In this document: positions 25,111 to 37,017 of the stretch, one piece after another
Layout of the letters: the number at the start of each line of letters is the position of its first letter
Position numbering within the stretch: the first letter of the stretch is position 1
Assembly (NCBI GenBank): GCA_029891385.1
Contig: CM057232.1
Coordinates: forward strand, 70,581,824 to 70,645,823
Origin: Erythroxylum novogranatense
Taxonomy: Eukaryota > Streptophyta > Magnoliopsida > Malpighiales > Erythroxylaceae
Direction of reading: 5' to 3'
DNA: 64,000 nucleotides
Translations under genes and position numbers: made by a program
Notes under the pieces: model-generated
What the model was told of the DNA's origin: nothing
Databases searched by the model: none
The model's input: the letters and a program-made list of their open reading frames with translations, nothing else

Positions 25111-25495
25111 TGTTGGACCCCACCCCCCACACCTGGGCTAACATTTCCCACCCAGCGTGTGTTTGCGGATTATACCACGGCGGGTGTTTGCGGGTTATAC
25201 CGCGGCATCCAACTTAATCAGTTTTGTCCTCTTTGGTCATGGGTGAGCCACGGCTCGAACCCATGACCTCAAGGTTTTGTTCCACTTAAAGTGGAATTGG
25301 CTCAATGGTGAGAGGCGCCCACTTAAAGTGGAAAATTTTCGAGGTCATGGGTTCGAGCCGGGCTCACCCATGACCAAAGAGGACAAAATCGATTGTTGAT
25401 GTCATGTATAACCCGCAAACACCCGCCGTGGTATAACCCGCAAACACACGCTGGGTGGGAAATGTTAGCCCAGGTGTGGGGGGTGGGGTCCAACA
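25111..25495. mobile_element. foldback element with LTR-like ends and tRNA-like boxes
   Basis: A 385-bp insertion in the copia element with a perfect 5-bp duplication TATTT (25106-25110, 25496-25500). Its two arms, about 185 bases each, are inverted copies; the outer 58 bases are identical. It starts TGTTGGACCCC and ends GGGGTCCAACA, the same 11-nt ends as element 1's LTR. Near the centre of the right arm are an A-box-like TGGCTCAATGG (25298-25308) and a perfect B box GGTTCGAGCC (25350-25359), about 41 bases apart; the left arm has the B box inverted (25252-25261). It could be an inverted SINE dimer, a terminal-repeat DNA element that captured tRNA sequence, or an element moved by a Ty3 integrase. 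No protein is encoded. Confidence 0.8.
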
Positions 25496-25500
25496 TATTT

Positions 25501-26015
25501 AACTTTGCCTGAGAGATCAGGTTCATAAGTAGGCTTAGGAATACCTCTAGCTGTGCGCTTAGGCAACTATTTTCAAATAGGTTTAACTTGCAAGTTAGTA
25601 ACATCTTGAACAGAAGATTGGTGTGATACATTTGGGACTTCAAATTGTTCAGTCACTTCTCCACTCATGTCTTTAGGTATAGTCAATTCTCTATTCACAT
25701 CAAGTTCTGGATTTACATATGTTTAATCAATTTCAGATATATCAACAGGTTCAGATTGATCATTACTTCCTCCATGTTTATGACCAATTTTATGTGACTC
25801 ACTTTAAACTTTTTGAACTTCATAATCTAATGTTATGATGTCTTCTTGACATCTATCCCCCTAAAGTTCAGGCTGAGGAAAATACATTATCTCTTCACAA
25901 AATACTGCATCTATTGTAAAAGACATTTGTATGGTCAAAGGATGAAAGCATTTGTATCCTTTTTGATTTACAACATATCTAAGAAACATGCAACTCGAAG
26001 CTCGTGGAGCTAATT
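25501..26015 (-). pseudogene. Ty1/copia integrase C-terminus and linker to RT
   Basis: Continuation of the copia polyprotein between two insertions. The minus strand reads KLAPRASSCMFLRYVVNQKG and YKCFHPL, the usual integrase C-terminal block (K.SPRA..C.FLGY), then a Ser/Glu-rich linker with stops. Joins 37018-38447 across element 3 and 23094 across the two smaller insertions. Confidence 0.85.
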
Positions 26016-29000
26016 TGTTGGGACCCGATCCGGGAACCGGATCCCAACCAGAAAAATAGAAAACAAAATCGAAAAGAACGGAGTTCTTAACGAATTCGAA
26101 GCGGAACGAAACGGAAGCAAATTAATCGGCACGTGAAAACCAAGTATCGGACACGGAATTCAAATTCCGAAACAAAAACATAAAGCAACCACGGATCCGA
26201 CATCCGAACACAATTATGAAACAACTATGCGAGACGCATTGGAAATCTAGACTAACATTCCAAAACCGGTTTTTTTTCTTTTTCTTTTTCTCATCTTATT
26301 TATCTTAAAACCATTCTCATACTAATCAAAACCATATCGATTTCCCTTTCTAGGAAACTATTCCTCATGCAATTCTCAATTTACTTAATTCTTATTAATC
26401 ATCTTCTTATACATCCATATCAATTGTCAAACTCACTTTTTTAAACCCTTTGTATTGAAATTTCAAAAGATAACTACTGCATTTATCCTACCCCAAAAAT
26501 TCCTGCTAAGGCAAAATACACTTCTAACATCACAAAATCAGAATCATCGGACTCTCCCGTCCGAATCCAAACACCAAAGAACAACACAACCTTAGTTCTA
26601 AACACTTCATAAATGCATTCCATAATACATGTCTCAATCCAACCAAGTCATTCATATACATAACCATTAACAATTCATAACCATAATCATAAACAAACTC
26701 AATTCCAATATGTATCCATCCTTCAATTCCAACCATTTATTTACATTCCAAACTGAATACACGTCTAATTTCAATGGCGTTCTAAGTCATACTCAATTAC
26801 GCATAAAGCAAAAGCATATAAAAATATCGGGCCGACATCATACTCGTCTTCCATCCGATCTCCTAATTGAAAACCTGGAGATGGGGATGAAAGGGGGGTG
26901 AGCACAAAGCTCGTGGATAATATATTTATAAACTGAACAATAAGCGGAAAAGTCTTTTATTTTTCAAACTTTTCAAACATTTCCCATTTAAGAATTTCTC
27001 CAAAAACTCATTTTCAAACTTTTCAATTTCATCAACACTTTCTAAGATTTTTCTCAAAATTTTCATTTGTTTCAAAACATTTATTTCAGCCAGAATTTCA
27101 TGCTTGAAAATTTTACTTTCTCGTTTCTCAAAATCTCAAACCTTTTTTAAAACATGCACAGTCTTAAACATGAATGCATCACATCATAGTGTATCACATC
27201 ATAGTCAAATTACAAACACCTAACACATCAGAATTGGTTTAGTTCGGTCCTAACAGGACGTACTGCACATTCCCGCATAACGGTCAAGTGCAGTCGTGAA
27301 CAGGACGTACTACACTTTCCCACATAGCAGTCCAGTGTAGCCGTGAAAGGAGTCCGTAATCGGATCTCCATTGCCTATTGCAGGCAGCCGGGCGAAGGCT
27401 TAAACAGGTAGAGACAGCGCTGACTCACAAAAGGACCTGACCAAACTCACTTAACACATAACGAAAACGGAATTCGGATTGCCCGAAGGCACTTTTCGAA
27501 AATCTTGATTTTTTTACCTTTTTCAACTCATAACATCAAATTGTGTCATAAATGACACAAGCATATATCCACATAATTGCACATAATCAATCTAATGCAA
27601 TTCACGTAAATCACATATACATCACAATATATGCACTAATTCTTTAAATCATTCAAATCATAAATCACATAATTTGAAAACCATGAAATTCATAAGTCTT
27701 GCATTTTCTAAAACTCATTTTACTCCTTTGAAACCATAATTTCAAACATTTACATCATTTTTTAAACATTTTTATCAATAATAATTTATCAAAAATCAAA
27801 TTTTGCTTTCTTTAATTTTTAAAAATTCACATTTAGCTTATAATTCAATAAATAAATATACTACCCACCTGAATTTCCTTGTTAGCATCTTGGATTGGTC
27901 CAATTGCTTTTCCCCTACTTCCAATGGCTTCTCAATGCCTTAATCAAAGCATAAAAGTTCCAATTAATAAAAGATCAAATGCTGAAAATTTTTCAAGCAT
28001 ATAAAAACTTGACTTTAAGCTAACCTAATCTTTCCTACACCTTTCCTAAGCTATACCAACCATAACTTCTCTCAATTTAATCCATTATTTTCAAAAATCC
28101 TAAACCCGAGGGCCATCCGCACATACTGAAATTTTCCCAAATTTCCATTACTCGTCTTCTTTCCTTTCTTTTCTACACAAGTCACTCTCCAACACCTATA
28201 ACTCTTTGCACACAATTCAGAAAACTATAAACCACATCTCATTGGAAAGATCATGACAAGCTCTACAAGTTTCATTTAGACCATTCAAAGTAATTCCACC
28301 CCCAAGGGTGTCAAAGACCCCATGAAAGCTACTGCTCACTCAAAGTCACTCAACACAAGACAAGATCTTGTAAATTCAGTAACTTTCATTCTCTTCAGTC
28401 AAAAATTACATAATAAATATGCTCATCAAGATCACAATGTTATCTAAAACTTTCATGAATGACCAAAATCCCAATTCATTTATTAACTAGGTCAAATAAT
28501 TCACCGAAGCATCTGTCTACTAAACTGTCCTAATCTGAGCAGTAAATTTCCAACCAGTATATCTCCTAGCACAAATGTCAAACAAATCACTACTTTATAT
28601 CCCTGAAAAGATAAGATCTCAAACTTCAATTTTCATGCAGAACCCAAATTCCAATTCAACCTCTAACAATTTCAAATCTGCCAAACAATATACTGATCAG
28701 GGCAGCAGTGAGAAACCTAATGTAGGTTCAGTTTTTTGCAAATTCATTACTCCCAAATCTGGCCTTCAAAAATTACTTTCCATATATATTTTTAAAGATA
28801 ATTTCTTCCTCTACAACCTTTCAGAAGATCACCAAAGTCAATTCAAGTCACAAAAATTGCTTCCAATCAGAAAGCTCACAAAATCGACAATTAGGCTAGG
28901 TTTCCACAAATGATGAAAATCAGTCAACATTCCACAATGCATAACTCCCAATATACAGATCGAAAATAGCAAAATCAGTGGAATGGAAATCTAACTTAAT

Positions 29001-31171
29001 ATGCTTCAACTTTCATGAAGACCATTTTCCCAAATTCCATATCAATTAATTTTGAAAATCAGCAAAACACTAGGATATGGTTTCGGTACTATTCATTCCA
29101 ATCAATAGCAGAACTTTCCAAGCCAAATTGCAATCTCTTCAAGCTAAAATTGACAGTGCCTATTTCACACAAAATGTAGCTAACATCCCAAAGTTTAAGT
29201 GGCCACAAACCTCACCTCAGTTGAATTCCTATACAATGAGTTATGATCAAAACAGTACAATCAATTAAAACCCTAAATTTCCAGATTTGGTCCAATCTTA
29301 GTTTCTATCATTTCCAATGCCTTTAACACATCATTAAACATCCAAAGGAACACAAATCAGTTCTTATACCATTCTTTTAAAGCAAGAAAGACAACAAATC
29401 CTAACTAGAAAACCTTCAAATTTCGAAATCTCTTACCTTCTTAACACCCACGAAAAAACTGCATTTTGTTTCATCATCTCTTCCTCTTCCTCTTTCTTCT
29501 TCAAGAAACTCTAGAACCACTTCTCCCAAGCAAGAGAACCACAACACCCAACTCTTTTCTTCTTTTTCTTCTTCCTCTTTGCCGATGACTCTTCTACAAG
29601 ACTTAAGGAAGAAAGAAAAACGTGAAAACCTACCTCTCTTCTTCTCCTAGCTTGGTCGATTCTGCTCCTAACTTGGTCGAAATCACCATCTTGCTATTCT
29701 CTTCTTCTACACGACACCTCACCCATACCTCATGTTCTAGAATTTTCGTCCATCCACTAACCCACACGACTCCTTCATGCTCTCCTTTACTTTTTAATGT
29801 TCTCTCCTTTTAACTTAACATTTCATGGGCTGAAATTTGTGGGCTCTTCCTTCATTCTCATTAGTCTTCTCCTACAAGACTTGTCTTGCCTTTTATTTCA
29901 TTAATTAACTAAATACTAACCTAAGACTTAAGTCCACAAGCCCAAATTCCTATTCTAACTTAAACCTAAGCTAACATTTCATGGGCCTCCCTCAATTCCT
30001 TCCTTCTTGCTTTCTTAATTTCAAGTTTCATGGACCCTAGCCCAAATCTCTTCATTCTTCATCTCATTTAATTTCAATGGAATGGACTACAAAGCCCAAT
30101 TCTTCTTCAATCCATAGTATAAAAATACAAGGCCCATCTTTATAAATTCCTAAATAATTTAAAGTCTAACGCTTTAGCAAACAAAAACTCTAATTTCACT
30201 AAATTCTTCAATTTAATTTCTAAAATCCAATAATCCTCCATTGAATCTCTTAAAATTCATAATACTTCAATAAAATGACATTAATTTTCTTAGGAATCCA
30301 ACGCCTCGAGAATCGAGTCAATCGGATGTCGGATGAAGGAATTATGCACAAAAGATTACAAAAGGGTCGTATTGAAAACCCAAGAACAAAACGGGTTTTC
30401 CAAAAATCATAACTCCTAGCCTCGATATCGAAAAATTACAAACTTTATGGCGTCGGAAAGATCGACATACAAGCTACAACTTTTAGTAATACCACTTACT
30501 CCAATTCACACTAAATCCATACGACGAGTGGCCTCGAAGCATAGAACACACAAATCTATACTTAATAGCATTTTCAAAACAAAGCATATCTTCAGAAATT
30601 CATATCTCTCAATCCCGACATCGAAAAATAACAAAATTTATGTCCACAAAAAGCTCTTAACAAACACTACAAATTTCATGTAGATCATTTTCTCAAATTT
30701 TACCTAGATCAAAAGTCAACTGTCAACCCCAAATGTCAAACTTCAAACAAATTTCATACTTAACTTTGACTGATCATAACTTCCACTCCCGATATCGAAA
30801 AATATCAAACTTTATGGCTACAGAAAGCTCTTGACATAATCTACAAGTTTCCAGAAGACCATTTTATCAAATTTTGCCTAAATCAAAAGTCAACCCTCAA
30901 AGGCCAAAAAGTCAGACTTTTTACAATTTTTCATATTTTCACACTTTCTCTTTTCAGTCATGATTTTCAACTTAATTTCAATCAACTCATCTACTTAATT
31001 TCATAAACCATACCAATCCACTCAAAACCCCAAAGATATCAAAATCAAATCATTTCTTTTCTTCTCAATATTCTTTAAATTTTAAGTCATCTATTATACA
31101 ATACATTCACCAAGCACTCCTTAAATTTTATTTTCATAATTCAAATTTCACTCAAAGATCGGGGTCCAACA
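26016..31171 (-). repeat. 3' LTR (5.16 kb) of Ty3-type element 3
   Basis: A 5,156-bp LTR from TGTTGGGACCC to GGGGTCCAACA, nearly identical along its full length to 31866-37017 (roughly 97% by eye, differences mainly G/A and C/T). The polypurine tract at its right edge makes it the 3' LTR on the minus strand. It contains a terminal hairpin (26016-26049), two stem-loops at 27263-27340, and several copies of the CTACAACTTTCATG module (28195-28300, 30407-30515, 30598-30700, 30765-30880). Short frames such as 28575-28913 and 29622-29813 recur in the other LTR and show no domain. AAAACCCTAAAT at 29267-29277 is a telo-box. Confidence 0.9.
27263..27340 (-). promoter_or_regulatory. tandem stem-loops in LTR leader
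   Basis: Two hairpins in tandem: CTGCAC (27263-27268) with GTGCAG (27288-27293), and CTACACT (27310-27316) with AGTGTAG (27334-27340). Each is followed by CGTGAA. The same hairpin with other stem sequences occurs at 33095-33125, 54568-54596 and 62355-62385. Base changes on both sides of the stem keep the pairing. Function unknown. Confidence 0.6.
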
Positions 31172-31190
31172 TTTCTCCCCCTCTTAAAAG
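31172..31190 (-). other. polypurine tract (element 3)
   Basis: Minus strand CTTTTAAGAGGGGGAGAAA directly before TGTTGGACCCC, preceded by the FEDEIL-type pol codons (TTTCGAGGATGAAATTC). Confidence 0.85.
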
Positions 31191-31847
31191 AATTTCATCC
31201 TCGAAATTCATACGTAATCATCAAGTAACACATCCTTCTCATAATAGTCAAATCACTTTCTTATCAATTTCTTATTCTTAACGAAATCACTATTTTTCAC
31301 TTCTCATTTATATCAGAACACTATTGCCTCAAATAGAATATTTCTTAACACATTTTCACAAGTCAATAGTCATCAAAATTCATCATAAAGTTTAATCACA
31401 ATGTCTTAATCTCAAACCTAAAATCAATCATAATCCTTAACCTTAATCAAATAATCACTCTTCTTATCTAATTTTTTCTTCATCATACATATTTTTCACT
31501 TCTTCACAAGGAACTCTTAAGATCATATTAACGCACATTCACCACAAATCAGTATTTCTCAATCCATTTACACGGATCAAAGGTTCAGGCCTTAATGAAC
31601 CCTAGAATGGATCAATCATCAGTCAAATCAATACCATCATCAAACTCGTCTTTCAACTTTTCATTCATTCATCTCCCAAATATATAATCATACACAATTC
31701 ATCCCAATCATTAAAAATTTCAATCTCATTTTCCTTAATACATTTATAAAGTCATGATAGGTCACTCACATCAGATCACACTATCCTTAATGCAATTCGA
31801 TCTTAATCTCTTATCAATCTCCTGCGCCCAGTTACGATCCTAATACT
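31191..31847 (-). mobile_element. minimal internal region of element 3
   Basis: Including polypurine tract and primer-binding site the internal region is only 694 bp (31172-31865). It carries no gag or pol domain and no long open frame; only the final pol codons beside the polypurine tract remain. The element therefore depends on proteins made elsewhere. Confidence 0.85.
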
Positions 31848-31861
31848 GGGCTCTGATACAA
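31848..31861 (-). other. primer-binding site (element 3, one mismatch)
   Basis: Minus strand TTGTATCAGAGCCC, the iMet primer-binding site with one change (TGG to TTG), four bases from the LTR edge at 31866. The next bases (CAGTATTAGGATC) are the same as in element 2. Confidence 0.8.
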
Positions 31862-31865
31862 TAAA

Positions 31866-34800
31866 TGTTGAGACCCGATCCGGAAACCGGATCCCAACCG
31901 GAAAAGCAGAAAACAAAATCGGAAAGAACGGAGTTCTTAACGAATTCGAAGCGGAACGAAACGGAAGCAAATTAATCGGCACGCGAAAACCAAGTATCGG
32001 ACACGGAATTCAAATTCCGAAACAAAAACATAAAGCAACCACGGATCCGACATCCGAACACAATTATGAAACAACTATGCGAGACGCGTTGGAAATCTAG
32101 ATTAAGACATTCCAAAACCGGTTTTTTTTTTCTTTTTCTTTTTCTCATCTTATTTATCTTAAAACCATTCTCATACTAATCAAAACCATATCGATTTCCC
32201 TTTCTAGGAAACTATTCCTCATGCAATTCTCAATTTACTTAATTCTTATTAATCATCTTCTTATACATCCATATCAATTGTCAAACTCACTTTTTAAAAC
32301 CCTTTGTATTGAAATTTCAAGATAACGGTTGCATTTATCCTACCCCAAAATTCCGCAAAGGCAAAATACACTTCTAACATCACAAAATCCGAATCATCGG
32401 ACTCTCCGTCCGAATCCAAACACCAAAGAACAACACAACCTTAGTTCTAAACACTTCATAACGCATTCCATAATACATGTCTCAATCCGAACCAAGTCAT
32501 TCATATACATAACCATTCACAATTCATAACCATAATCATAAACAAATTCAATTCCAATATGTATCCATCCTTCAATTCCAACCATTTATTTACATTCCAA
32601 ACTGAATACACGTCTAATTTCAATGGCGTTCTAAGTCATACTCAATTACGCATAAAGGAAAAGCATACAAAAATATCGGGCCGACATCATACTCATCTTC
32701 CATCCGATCTCCAAATTGAAAACCTGGAGATGGGGATGAAAGGGGGGTGAGCACAAAGCTCGTGGATAATATATTTATAAACTGAACAATAAGCGGAAAA
32801 GTTTTTTATTTTTCAAACTTTTCAAACATTTCCCATTTAAGAATTTCTCCAAAAACTCATTTTCAAACTTTTCAATTTCATCAACACTTTCTAAGATTTT
32901 TCTCAAAATTTTCATTTGTTTCAAAACATTTATTTCAGCCAGAATTTCATGCTTGAAAATTTTACTTTCTCGCTTCTCAAAATCTCAAACCTTTTCAAAA
33001 CATGCACGCCTTAAACATGAATGCATCACATCATAGTCAAATTAAAAACACCTAACACATCAGAATTGGTTTGGTTCGGTCCTAACAGGACGTACTGCAC
33101 ATTCCAGCATAACGGTCATGTGCAGCCGTGAACAGGACGTACTACACTTTCCCACATAGCAGTCCAGTGTAGCCGTGAAAGGAGTCCGTAATCGGATCTC
33201 CATTGCCTATTGCAGGCAGCCGGGCGAAGGCTTAAACAGGTAGAGACAGCACTGACTCACAAAAGGACCTGACTAAACCCACTTAACACATAACGAAAAC
33301 AAAATTCGGATTGCCCGAAGGCACTTTTCGAAAATCTTGATTTTTGTACCTTTTTCAACTCATAACATCAAATTGTGTCATAAATGACACAAGCATATAT
33401 CCACATAATTGCACATAATCAATCTAATGCAATTCACGCAAATCACATATGCATCATAATATATGCACTAATTCTTTAAATCATTCAAATCATAAATCAC
33501 ATAATTTGAAAACCATGAAATTCATAAGTCTTGCATTTTCTAAAACTCATTTTACTCCTTTGAAACCATAATTTCAAACATTTATATCATTTTTCAAACA
33601 TTTTTATCAATAATAATTTATCAAAAATCAAATTTTGCTTTCTTTAATTTTCAAAAATTCACATTTAGCTTATAATTCAATAAATAAATATACTACCCAC
33701 CTGAATTTCCTTGCTAGCATCTTGGATTGGTCCAATTGCTTTTCCCCTACTTCCAATGGCTTCTCAATGCCTTAATCAAAGCATAAAAGTCCCAATTAAT
33801 AAAAGATCAAATGCTGAAAATTTTTCAAGCATATAAAAACTTGACTTTAAGCTAACCTAATCTTTCCTACACCTTTCCTAAGCTATAACAACCATAACTT
33901 CTCTCAATTTAATCCATTATTTTCAAAAATCCTAAACCCGAGGGCCTTTCGCACATGCTGAAATTTTCCCAAATTTCCATTACTCGTCTTCTTTCCTTTC
34001 TTTTCTACACAAGTCACTCTCCAACACCCATAACTCTTTGCACACAATTCAGAAAACCATAAACCACATCTCATTGGAAAGATCATGACAAGCTCTACAA
34101 GTTTCATTTAGACCATTCAAAGTAATTCCACCCCCAAGGGTGTCAAAGACCCCATGAAAGCTACTGCTCACTCAAAGTCACTCAACACAGTACAGTATCT
34201 TGTAAATTCAGTAACTTTCATTCTCTTCAATCAAACATTACATAATAAATATGCTCATCAAGATCACAATGTTATCTAAAACTTTCATGAATAACCAAAA
34301 TCCCAATTCATTTATTAACTAGGTCAAATAATTCACCGAAGCATCTGTCTACTAAACTGTCCCAATCTGAGCAGTAAATTTCCAACCAGTATATCTCCTA
34401 GCACAAATGTCAAACAAATCACTACTTTATATCCCTGAAAAGATAAGATCTCAAAATTCAATTTTCATGAAGAACCCAAATTCCAATTCAACCTCTAACA
34501 ATTTCAAATCTGCCAAACAATGTACTGATCAGGGCAGCAGTGAGAAACCTATTGTAGGTTCAGTTTTTAACAAATTCATTACTCCCAAATCTGACCTTCA
34601 AAAATTACTTGCCATATATCTTTTTCAAGATAATTTCTTCCTCTACAACTTTTCAGAAGATCACCAAAGTCAATTCAAGTCACAAAAATTGCTAAAATTG
34701 CTTCCAATCAGAAAGCTCACAAAATCGACAATTAGGCTAGGTTTCCACAAATGATAGAAAATCAGTCAACATTCCACAATGCATAAATCCCAATATACAG

Positions 34801-37017
34801 ATCGAAAAATAGAAAAATCAGTGGGAATGGAAAGCTAACTTAATATGCTTCAACTTTCATGAAGACCATTTTCCCAAATTCCATATCAATTAATTTTGAA
34901 AAATCAGCAAAACACTAGGTTATGGTTTCGGGTACTATTCATTCCAATCAATAGTAGTAACTTTCCAAGCCAAATTACAACCTCTTCAAGCTAAAATTGG
35001 ACAGTGCCTATTTCACACAAAAATGTAGCTAACATCCCAAAGTTTAAGTGGCCACAAACCTCACCTCATTTGCATTCCTATACAATGAGTTATGATCAAA
35101 ACAGTACAATCAATTAAAACCCTAAATTTCCAGATTTGGTCCAATCTTAGTTTCTATCATTTCCAATGCCTTTAACACATCATTAAACATCCAAAGGAAC
35201 ACAAATCAGTTCTTATACCATTCTTTAAAGCAAGAAAGACAACAAATCCTAACTAGAAAACCTTCAAATTTCGAAATCTCTTACCTTCTTAACACCCACG
35301 AAAAAATCTGTTTTGTTTCATCATCTCTTCCTCTTCCTCTTTCTTCTTCAAGAAACTCTAGAACCACTTCTCCCAAGCAAGAGAACCACAACACCCAACT
35401 CTTTTCTTCTTTTTCTTCTTCCTCTTTGCCGATGACTCTTCTACAAGACTTAAGGAAGAAAGAAAAATGTGAAAACCTACCTCTCTTCTTCTCCTAGCTT
35501 GGTCGATTCTGCTCCTAACTTGGTCGAAATCACCATCTTGCTATTCTCTTCTTCTACACGACACCTCACCCATACCTCATGTTCTAGAATTTTCGTCCAT
35601 CCACTAACCCACACGACTCCTTCATGCTCTCCTTTACTTTTTAATGTTCTCTCCTTTTAACTTAACATTTCATGGGCTGAAATTTGTGGGCTCTTCCTTC
35701 ATTCTCATTAGTCTTCTCCTACAAGACTTGTCTTGCCTTTTATTTCATTAATTAACTAAATACTAACCTAAGACTTAAGTCCACAAGCCCAAATTCCTAT
35801 TCTAACTTAAACCTAAGCTAACATTTCATGGGCCTCCCTCAATTCCTTCCTTCTTGCTTTCTTAATTTCAAGTTTCATGGACCCTAGCCCAAATCTCTTC
35901 ATTCTTCATCTCATTTAATTTCAATGTAATGGACTACAAAGCCCAATTCTTCTTCAATCCATAGTATAAAAATACAAGGCTCATCTTTATAAATTCCTAA
36001 ATAATTTAAAGTCTAACACTTTAGCAAACAAAAACTCTAATTTCACTAAATTCTTCAATTTAATTTCTAAAATCCAATAATCCTCCATTGAATCTCTTAA
36101 AATTCATAATACTTCAATAAAATGACATTAATTTTCTTAGGAATCCAACGCCTCGAGAATCGAGTCAATCGGATGTCGGATGAAGGAATTATGCACAAAA
36201 GATTACAAAAGGGTCGGATTGAAAACCCAAGAACAAAACGGGTTTTCCAAAAATCATAACTCCTAGTCTCGATATCGAAAAATTACAAACTTTATAACGT
36301 CGGAAAGATCGACATACAAGCTACAACTTTCAGTAATACCACTTACTCCAATTCACACTAAATCCATACGACGAGTGGCCTCGAAGCATAGAACACAAAA
36401 ATCTATACTTAATAGCATTTTCAAAACAAAGCATATCTTCAGAAATTCATATCTCTCAATCCCGACATCGAAAAATAGCAAAATTTATGTCCACAAAAAG
36501 CTCTCAACAAACACTACAAATTTCATGTAGATCATTTTCTCAAATTTTGCCTAGATCAAAAGTCAACTGTCAACCCCAAAAGTCAAACTTCAAACAAATT
36601 TCATACTTAACTTTGACTGATCATAACTTCCACTCCCGATATCGAAAAATATCAAACTTTATGGCTACAGAAAGCTCTTGACATAATCTACAAGTTTTCA
36701 GAAGACCATTTTATCAAATTTTGCCTAAATCAAAAGTCAACCCTCAAAGGCCAAAAAGTCAGACTTTTTACAATTTTCATATTTTCACACTTTCTCTTTC
36801 AGGTCATGATTTTCAACTTAATTTCAATCAACTCATCTACTTAATTTCATAAACCATACCAATCCACTCAAAACTCCAAAGATATCAAAATCAAATCATT
36901 TCTTTTCTTCTCAATATTCTTTAAATTTTAAGCCATCTATTATACAATACATTCACCAAGCACTCCTTAAATTTTATTTTCATAATTCAAATTTCACTCA
37001 AAGATCGGGGTCCAACA
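31866..37017 (-). repeat. 5' LTR (5.15 kb) of Ty3-type element 3
   Basis: A 5,152-bp partner of 26016-31171, starting TGTTGAGACCC. The whole element (26016-37017, 11,002 bp) is flanked by a perfect duplication TAATT at 26011-26015 and 37018-37022, inside the copia integrase gene. High similarity of the LTRs and the intact duplication point to a fairly recent insertion. The stem-loop here has a perfect 8-bp stem, CTGCACAT (33095-33102) with ATGTGCAG (33118-33125). Confidence 0.9.

Noticed and set aside
28575..28913. 112-codon frame, repeated with small changes at 34407-34754
   Set aside because: Both copies are corresponding parts of the two LTRs of element 3, so conservation is just LTR identity; low-complexity Ser/Asn-rich product, no domain.
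29622..29813. 63-codon frame identical at 35469-35660
   Set aside because: Same explanation: LTR duplication, no sign of coding.
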